DNA from: Paraburkholderia phenazinium
GTDB taxonomy: Bacteria > Pseudomonadota > Gammaproteobacteria > Burkholderiales > Burkholderiaceae
Direction: 5' to 3'
DNA length: 64,000 bases
Assembly: GCF_900100735.1 (NCBI RefSeq)
Contig: NZ_FNCJ01000006.1
Location: 186,001-250,000 of the forward strand
The notes beneath the pieces are model-generated. The model was not told the DNA's origin, did not search any database, and saw nothing but the letters and a program-made list of their open reading frames with translations. Of the stretch, positions 59,178 to 64,000 are shown piece after piece (within the stretch, counting starts at the first letter, position 1; every line of letters begins with the position of its first letter). The translations under genes and the position numbers were made by a program.

Positions 59178-60461
59178 TCAACGCAGATTGTAGAACGCCG
59201 ACTTGCCCGGGTAGCTGGCGATATCGCCCAGATCCTCTTCAATACGCAGCAACTGGTTGTACTTCGAGATACGGTCGCTACGCGACAGCGAACCCGTCTT
59301 GATCTGACCGGCGTTCAGGCCAACGGCGATATCGGCAATCGTCGAATCTTCCGTTTCGCCCGAGCGGTGCGAGATCACAGCCGTGTAGCCGGCGCGCTTG
59401 GCCATTTCGATCGCGGCGAAGGTTTCCGTCAGCGTACCGATCTGGTTGATCTTGATCAGGATCGAGTTGGCGATGCCCTTCTCGATGCCTTCCTTCAGGA
59501 TGCGCGTGTTGGTGACGAACAGGTCGTCGCCCACCAGTTGGATCTTCTTGCCGAGCTTGTCGGTGAGGATCTTCCAGCCGGCCCAGTCGCTTTCGTGCAT
59601 GCCGTCTTCGATCGAGACGATCGGGAACTTGTCGGCCAGCGCGCCCAGGTAATCGGCGAATTCGCTCGACGACAGTTGCAGGCCTTCGCCCGCCAACTGG
59701 TACTTGCCGTCGTGGTAGAACTCGCTAGCGGCGCAGTCCAGCGCGAGCAGCACGTCTTCACCAGCGCGGTAGCCCGCCTTTTCGATGGCTTGCAGGATGG
59801 TCGACAGGCATTCGTCGTTGCTGCCGAAGTTCGGCGCGAAGCCGCCTTCGTCGCCCACAGCCGTGCTCATGCCACGGTCGCTCAGGATCTTCTTCAGCGC
59901 GTGGAACACTTCGGCGCCGCAGCGCAGCGCTTCGCGGAAGGTCGGCTGGCTGACCGGCACAATCATGAATTCCTGGATGTCCAGGCTGTTGTTGGCGTGC
60001 GCGCCACCGTTGACGATGTTCATCATCGGCACCGGCAGTTGCATTGCACCCGAGCCGCCGAAGTAACGGTACAGCGGCAGGCCGGCTTCTTCAGCCGCAG
60101 CCTTCGCAACCGCCATCGAGACGGCCAGCATCGCGTTCGCGCCGAGACGCGACTTGTTGTCTGTGCCGTCGAGTTCGAGCAGGGTCTTGTCGAGGAAAGC
60201 TTGCTCGGAAGCGTCGAGGCCCATGATCGCTTCGGAGATTTCGGTGTTGATGTGCTCAACAGCCTTCAGCACGCCCTTGCCGCCGTAGCGGCCGGTTTCG
60301 CCGTCGCGCAGTTCGATCGCTTCGCGCGAACCCGTCGATGCACCCGACGGGACCGCAGCGCGGCCCATCGTGCCCGACTCGAGCAGCACGTCGCATTCGA
60401 CGGTGGGGTTGCCTCGCGAATCGAGAATCTCTCGACCGATGATATCTACGATAGCACTCAT
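59178..60461 (-). CDS. eno: Enolase
   Basis: This 427-residue glycolytic enzyme converts 2-phosphoglycerate to phosphoenolpyruvate. Signatures are GNPTVECDV (about 17-25), GGAHANNSLDIQEFM (about 152-166), SIEDGMHESDW (about 285-295), ILIKINQIGTL (about 333-343) and SHRSGETEDSTIADI (about 367-381). It follows kdsA by 168 bp. Confidence 0.98.
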   Translation of the reverse strand: MSAIVDIIGREILDSRGNPTVECDVLLESGTMGRAAVPSGASTGSREAIELRDGETGRYGGKGVLKAVEHINTEISEAIMGLDASEQAFLDKTLLELDGTDNKSRLGANAMLAVSMAVAKAAAEEAGLPLYRYFGGSGAMQLPVPMMNIVNGGAHANNSLDIQEFMIVPVSQPTFREALRCGAEVFHALKKILSDRGMSTAVGDEGGFAPNFGSNDECLSTILQAIEKAGYRAGEDVLLALDCAASEFYHDGKYQLAGEGLQLSSSEFADYLGALADKFPIVSIEDGMHESDWAGWKILTDKLGKKIQLVGDDLFVTNTRILKEGIEKGIANSILIKINQIGTLTETFAAIEMAKRAGYTAVISHRSGETEDSTIADIAVGLNAGQIKTGSLSRSDRISKYNQLLRIEEDLGDIASYPGKSAFYNLR

Positions 60462-60629
60462 GGTTTCCTCAAGAAATGACGTTGAATTCTGACGGTGAAA
60501 CGGTGTCTGGCGTGCGAGGCGCCGCCTCTAAGCAGACACTTTGGACGACCATTGGGTTCAAATCGGGGTTCAAAACGGATTCGGACGCGCCGCATCGGCT
60601 CGGGAGTCGACACAGCGCGCAGACCAGCA

Positions 60630-61484
60630 TCAGTTGAAATCGCTTTCGAGGAACGGCGTGCGCTTCACGGCCTGATCGAGTGTTACCAAGGTCTCGAGCA
60701 GATCCGCCATGCGATGCAGCGGCACGGCGTTCGGGCCGTCCGACTTCGCTTCCGAAGGCTTCGGATGGGTTTCCATGAAGAGCCCCGCCACACCCGTCGC
60801 GACAGCGGCACGTGCGAGCACCGGCACGAATTCGCGCTGGCCGCCCGAACTGGTGCCCTGCCCGCCCGGCAATTGCACCGAGTGAGTCGCGTCGAACACA
60901 ACCGGCGCGCCGGTTTCACGCATGATCGCAAGCGAGCGCATGTCCGAGACGAGGTTGTTATAACCGAACGACACGCCACGCTCGCAGGCCATGAAGCGGT
61001 CTTCCGACAGACCCGCTTCACGCGCGGCCGCACGCGCCTTGTCGATCACGTTCTTCATGTCGTGCGGCGCGAGAAACTGGCCCTTCTTGATATTGACCGG
61101 TTTGCCCGAACGCGCGCAAGCGTGGATGAAGTCCGTCTGACGGCACAGGAACGCCGGCGTCTGCAGCACGTCGACCACCGAAGCGACCTGCTCGATCTCG
61201 TGTTCCGCATGCACGTCGGTCAGCACCGGCAGACCGAGCTGGCGCTTCACTTCCGACAGGATGCGCAGGCCTTCGTCCATGCCCAGACCGCGGAAGGACG
61301 TGCCGCTGCTGCGGTTAGCCTTGTCGTACGACGATTTGTAGATGAACGGGATGTTCAGCTTCGCGCAGATTTCCTTGAGCCGGCCGGCCGTGTCGATCGT
61401 CATCTGTTCGGATTCGACGACACAGGTGCCCGCGATCAGGAAAAACGGCTTGTCCAGCCCGATTTCGAAATCGCCCAGTTTCAT
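60630..61484 (-). CDS. kdsA: 3-deoxy-8-phosphooctulonate synthase
   Basis: This 284-residue enzyme condenses phosphoenolpyruvate with arabinose 5-phosphate to Kdo 8-phosphate for lipopolysaccharide. Signatures are YKSSYDKANRSS (about 49-60) and FDATHSVQLPGGQGTSSGGQ. ATG 61484 overlaps the pyrG stop by four bases (ATGA), so the pair is translated together. The longer frame to 61607 is a reading through pyrG and is rejected. Confidence 0.97.
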   Translation of the reverse strand: MKLGDFEIGLDKPFFLIAGTCVVESEQMTIDTAGRLKEICAKLNIPFIYKSSYDKANRSSGTSFRGLGMDEGLRILSEVKRQLGLPVLTDVHAEHEIEQVASVVDVLQTPAFLCRQTDFIHACARSGKPVNIKKGQFLAPHDMKNVIDKARAAAREAGLSEDRFMACERGVSFGYNNLVSDMRSLAIMRETGAPVVFDATHSVQLPGGQGTSSGGQREFVPVLARAAVATGVAGLFMETHPKPSEAKSDGPNAVPLHRMADLLETLVTLDQAVKRTPFLESDFN

Positions 61485-63142
61485 GCTTTCTCCTCGACGA
61501 ACGACTGCTGGTGCGCCAGCGCCGCTTCGACGAACGATTTGAACAGCGGATGCCCATCGCGCGGCGTGGACGTGAATTCCGGGTGGAACTGCACGCCAAC
61601 GAACCACGGGTGCATCTCGCGCGGCAATTCCATCATTTCCGGCAGATCTTCACTCGGGGTACGGGCGCTGATGATAAGGCCGCCGGCTTCGAGCTGGGGC
61701 ACGAAGCGGTTATTGACTTCATAACGGTGGCGATGACGTTCGTTCACGTCCTTGCCATAGATCTCTTCGGCCATCGTGCCGGGCTTGATCGGGCAACGCT
61801 GCGAACCGAGACGCATCGTGCCGCCGAGGTCCGACTCTTCAGTGCGCTTTTCGACGCGGCCGTCACGGTCGTACCACTCGGTGATCAGCGCGACCACGCG
61901 ATTCGGCGTGTTCTGGTCGAACTCGGTGCTGTTCGCATCCTTCAGGCCGACCACATCGCGCGCGAACTCGATCACGGCGAGCTGCATGCCGAGGCAAATG
62001 CCGAGGTACGGCACCTTGGCTTCACGCGCGTAACGGATCGCGGCGATCTTGCCTTCGGTACCGCGCCGGCCGAAGCCGCCCGGCACGAGCACGGCGTCCA
62101 GATGCTTGAGGCTTTCGACGCCTTGCGTTTCGATCTCTTCCGAATCGATGTATTCGATGTTGACCTTGGTCGACGTGTGAATCGACGCATGGCGCAGCGC
62201 TTCGATCAGCGACTTGTACGACTCCGTCAGATCGACGTACTTGCCGACCATGCCGATCGTGACTTCGTGCTTCGGGTGTTCGAGCTTCTGCACCATCTCC
62301 GACCACATGGACAGGTCGGCGGGCTTCGGCGTGAGCTTGAGCTCTTCGCAGACGATCGCGTCCATGCCCTGGTCGTGCAGCATTTGCGGAATCTTGTAGA
62401 TGCTGTCCGCGTCCCACACCGAGATCACCGCATCTTCCGGCACGTTCGAGAACATCGAGATCTTCGCGCGTTCGTCGTCCGGGATGCGGCGGTCGGCACG
62501 GCACAGCAGCACGTGCGGCGAGATACCGATTTCGCGCAGCTTCTGCACGCTGTGCTGGGTGGGCTTGGTCTTCAGTTCACCGGCCGTGGCGACCCAAGGC
62601 ACCAGCGTCAGGTGCACGAAGCACGCGCTGTTGCGGCCGAGGCGCAGGCTCATCTGACGAGCGGCTTCGAGGAACGGCAGCGATTCGATATCGCCCACCG
62701 TACCGCCGACTTCGACGATGGCGACATCCGGCTCGCCGCACGTCGCAGACGCGGCGCCGCGTTCGACGAAAGCCTGGATTTCGTTCGTGATGTGCGGGAT
62801 CACCTGCACCGTCTTGCCCAGATAGTCGCCGCGGCGTTCCTTGCGGATCACCGATTCGTAAATCTGGCCCGTGGTGAAGTTGTTGGCCTTGCGCATCTTC
62901 GTGCTGATGAAGCGCTCATAGTGGCCGAGGTCGAGGTCAGTCTCCGCTCCATCTTCCGTCACGAACACTTCGCCGTGTTGAAACGGGCTCATCGTGCCGG
63001 GGTCGACATTGATGTAGGGATCGAGCTTGAGGAGGGTGACTTTCAGACCGCGCGATTCGAGGATCGCGGCGAGGGAAGCGGCGGCAATACCCTTGCCGAG
63101 GGAAGATACTACGCCGCCGGTGACGAAAACATATTTGGTCAT
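61481..63142 (-). CDS. pyrG: CTP synthase
   Basis: This 553-residue enzyme has an amidoligase domain with GGVVSSLGKGIAAASLA (about 9-25) and a glutamine amidotransferase domain with the nucleophile Cys (GICLGMQLA, about 384) and HPEF near the end. It makes CTP from UTP. ATG 63142 gives the family start MTKYVFVTGG. It heads pyrG-kdsA. Confidence 0.98.
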   Translation of the reverse strand: MTKYVFVTGGVVSSLGKGIAAASLAAILESRGLKVTLLKLDPYINVDPGTMSPFQHGEVFVTEDGAETDLDLGHYERFISTKMRKANNFTTGQIYESVIRKERRGDYLGKTVQVIPHITNEIQAFVERGAASATCGEPDVAIVEVGGTVGDIESLPFLEAARQMSLRLGRNSACFVHLTLVPWVATAGELKTKPTQHSVQKLREIGISPHVLLCRADRRIPDDERAKISMFSNVPEDAVISVWDADSIYKIPQMLHDQGMDAIVCEELKLTPKPADLSMWSEMVQKLEHPKHEVTIGMVGKYVDLTESYKSLIEALRHASIHTSTKVNIEYIDSEEIETQGVESLKHLDAVLVPGGFGRRGTEGKIAAIRYAREAKVPYLGICLGMQLAVIEFARDVVGLKDANSTEFDQNTPNRVVALITEWYDRDGRVEKRTEESDLGGTMRLGSQRCPIKPGTMAEEIYGKDVNERHRHRYEVNNRFVPQLEAGGLIISARTPSEDLPEMMELPREMHPWFVGVQFHPEFTSTPRDGHPLFKSFVEAALAHQQSFVEEKA

Positions 63143-63368
63143 CGCTGGATGCTCGCGGGAAAAACGGATTATACCGTAAAGCAGGGTCTCAACCCAGCGA
63201 AATGCGCGACGTCTGCGCCGATCCCGCACCGTTTTACGTGCCGCCTGTGACTACCGCATGAATCCCTTCGCGCATGGTAGCGTCTGCGCCGCCGTCTGTG
63301 CAGTTTCAATTGTTAAGCGGACCGGCAGTCGGGATGGCGCGGCGGGCATCGGTCCGCGCCGCGTCACA

Positions 63369-64000
63369 TCAGGTGCGCCGCTCCAGTTCGCGCAACATGC
63401 GCTGCACCGCCCGCGCGGTTTCCAGCGGTTTTTCCATTGGATACAGATGACTGCCCTCGATCCATTCGAGGTGGCCGCCAGTCGCCCGGCGGGTTGCATC
63501 CAGCCCGGCCTGGCGGACTTCCTTCGAATGGGTCCCCGCGATGAAGCCCACCGGCACCGGCGCGCCGCGCGCAAGGCGCGAGCCGAGCGTGTGCGGCAAG
63601 GTCTTATAGATCTTGTATTCAGTGCGCCGGTCGAATGCCAGTGTGCGCGTGCCGTCGGGCGAGGTCTGCGGAATGCCGAAGTCGATATAGTCCGACAGCA
63701 TCCGTTCGTCCCAGCGCGCGAAGGCCGGCTTCGAATGGAAGTGGCGCCACGCCTCCTCGCGGTTCGCCCATTGGGTACGGCGTGTGCGGGTGGCGGCGGC
63801 GGGCGAGATACGTTCGTCGAGACCGGTCCATTGCGACACCCGCAAGATGCTGCTGCGCCAGCCCGCCACCACCGGCGAGTCGAGCATTACCACGCCCCTC
63901 ACCCATTGCGGTTTCTTGAGCGCGGCCATCAGCGACAGATAGCCGCCGAGCGAATGGCCGACGAGCCAGACGGGCTGCTCATAGGAACGGCTGATGTCGT
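63369..64000 (-). CDS. Alpha/beta hydrolase (partial, cut by window edge)
   Basis: The frame stays open from the stop at 63369 to the end of the window. The nucleophile motif is GHSLGG just before MAALKK, and the His is in EGSHLYPMEKP near the C-terminus. At least 209 residues are present; the start is beyond 64000. An internal ATG at 63929 is too late, since it would lose the nucleophile. Substrate unknown. Confidence 0.85.
   Translation of the reverse strand, partial: DISRSYEQPVWLVGHSLGGYLSLMAALKKPQWVRGVVMLDSPVVAGWRSSILRVSQWTGLDERISPAAATRTRRTQWANREEAWRHFHSKPAFARWDERMLSDYIDFGIPQTSPDGTRTLAFDRRTEYKIYKTLPHTLGSRLARGAPVPVGFIAGTHSKEVRQAGLDATRRATGGHLEWIEGSHLYPMEKPLETARAVQRMLRELERRT

Noticed and set aside
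63143..63229. N-terminal extension of pyrG to 63229
   Set aside because: The family start MTKYVFVTGG is at 63142 and the added residues are Arg-rich leader translation.
61511..63250. Long rightward open frame of 579 codons opposite pyrG
   Set aside because: The leftward strand encodes an unmistakable CTP synthase; this frame has typical mirror composition.

Overview
The window reads as chromosome of a Burkholderiaceae bacterium, most likely Paraburkholderia or a close relative. Two things support this: the high G+C content, and a gene order typical of that family: ndk-rlmN-rodZ-ispG-hisS-yfgM-bamB-der-hfq-hflX-hflK-hflC-DUF2065-hisZ-purA, and pyrG-kdsA-eno-ftsB. This assignment rests on gene order and protein resemblance recalled from knowledge, not on a database search.

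Bases 1 to about 13,480 are accessory DNA that looks like the right-hand part of an integrated element; its left end is outside the window. From left to right it carries: three tandem, overlapping paralogues of unknown function (126-2134); two leftward genes, an L,D-transpeptidase-like secreted enzyme with a TTG start and an unknown (2202-3722); a predicted outer-membrane barrel (3981-4787); a 49-residue membrane peptide (4940-5089); a small secreted-protein gene broken by two single-base losses (5141-5339); a 1472-residue classical autotransporter (5770-10188); a secreted unknown (10325-10918); and a leftward recombination module, a tyrosine recombinase overlapped by an AlpA/excisionase-like gene (10998-13363). 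The rightward units share a 14-bp palindrome of the form CGTGCCNTGGCACG and a promoter of the form TTGACA-16-TATGGG, so they look like one regulon. Nearly all recognisable cargo is exported, which suggests an envelope or surface-modifying island. A separate box, TGTATGCC, brackets the recombination module. I recognise no named system in this cargo.

Bases 13,521 onward are ordinary chromosome. mutS starts only about 70 bp from the recombinase promoter region, so the element sits in the mutS control region and may influence mismatch repair. Next come a degenerate phosphoesterase-like gene, a SlyD-type isomerase, a RoxA-type ribosomal oxygenase, an Ala/Ser-rich lipoprotein, a DinG/YoaA-type helicase, a DUF465 protein, a Gln-rich repeat protein, tex and kup (13.5-28.4 kb).

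From 28.6 to 45.7 kb a long leftward series holds ndk, rlmN, rodZ, ispG, hisS, yfgM, bamB, der, hfq, hflX, hflK, hflC, a DUF2065 gene, hisZ, purA and a phosphoribosyltransferase gene. It combines isoprenoid and histidine/purine synthesis, outer-membrane assembly, GTPases and FtsH control. After a YccA-like gene, a second leftward series (46.8-54.1 kb) holds a PHP-domain phosphatase, a YrdC-family gene, a site-2-protease-like gene, trpS, a methyltransferase gene, dapA, bamC and a metallo-beta-lactamase-fold gene. The right end holds a hydrolase, a DUF455 protein, a gamma-carbonic anhydrase, hslO, a Gly-rich lipoprotein, ftsB, eno, kdsA, pyrG and a second hydrolase cut by the window edge. I saw no tRNA, rRNA, CRISPR array or transposase.
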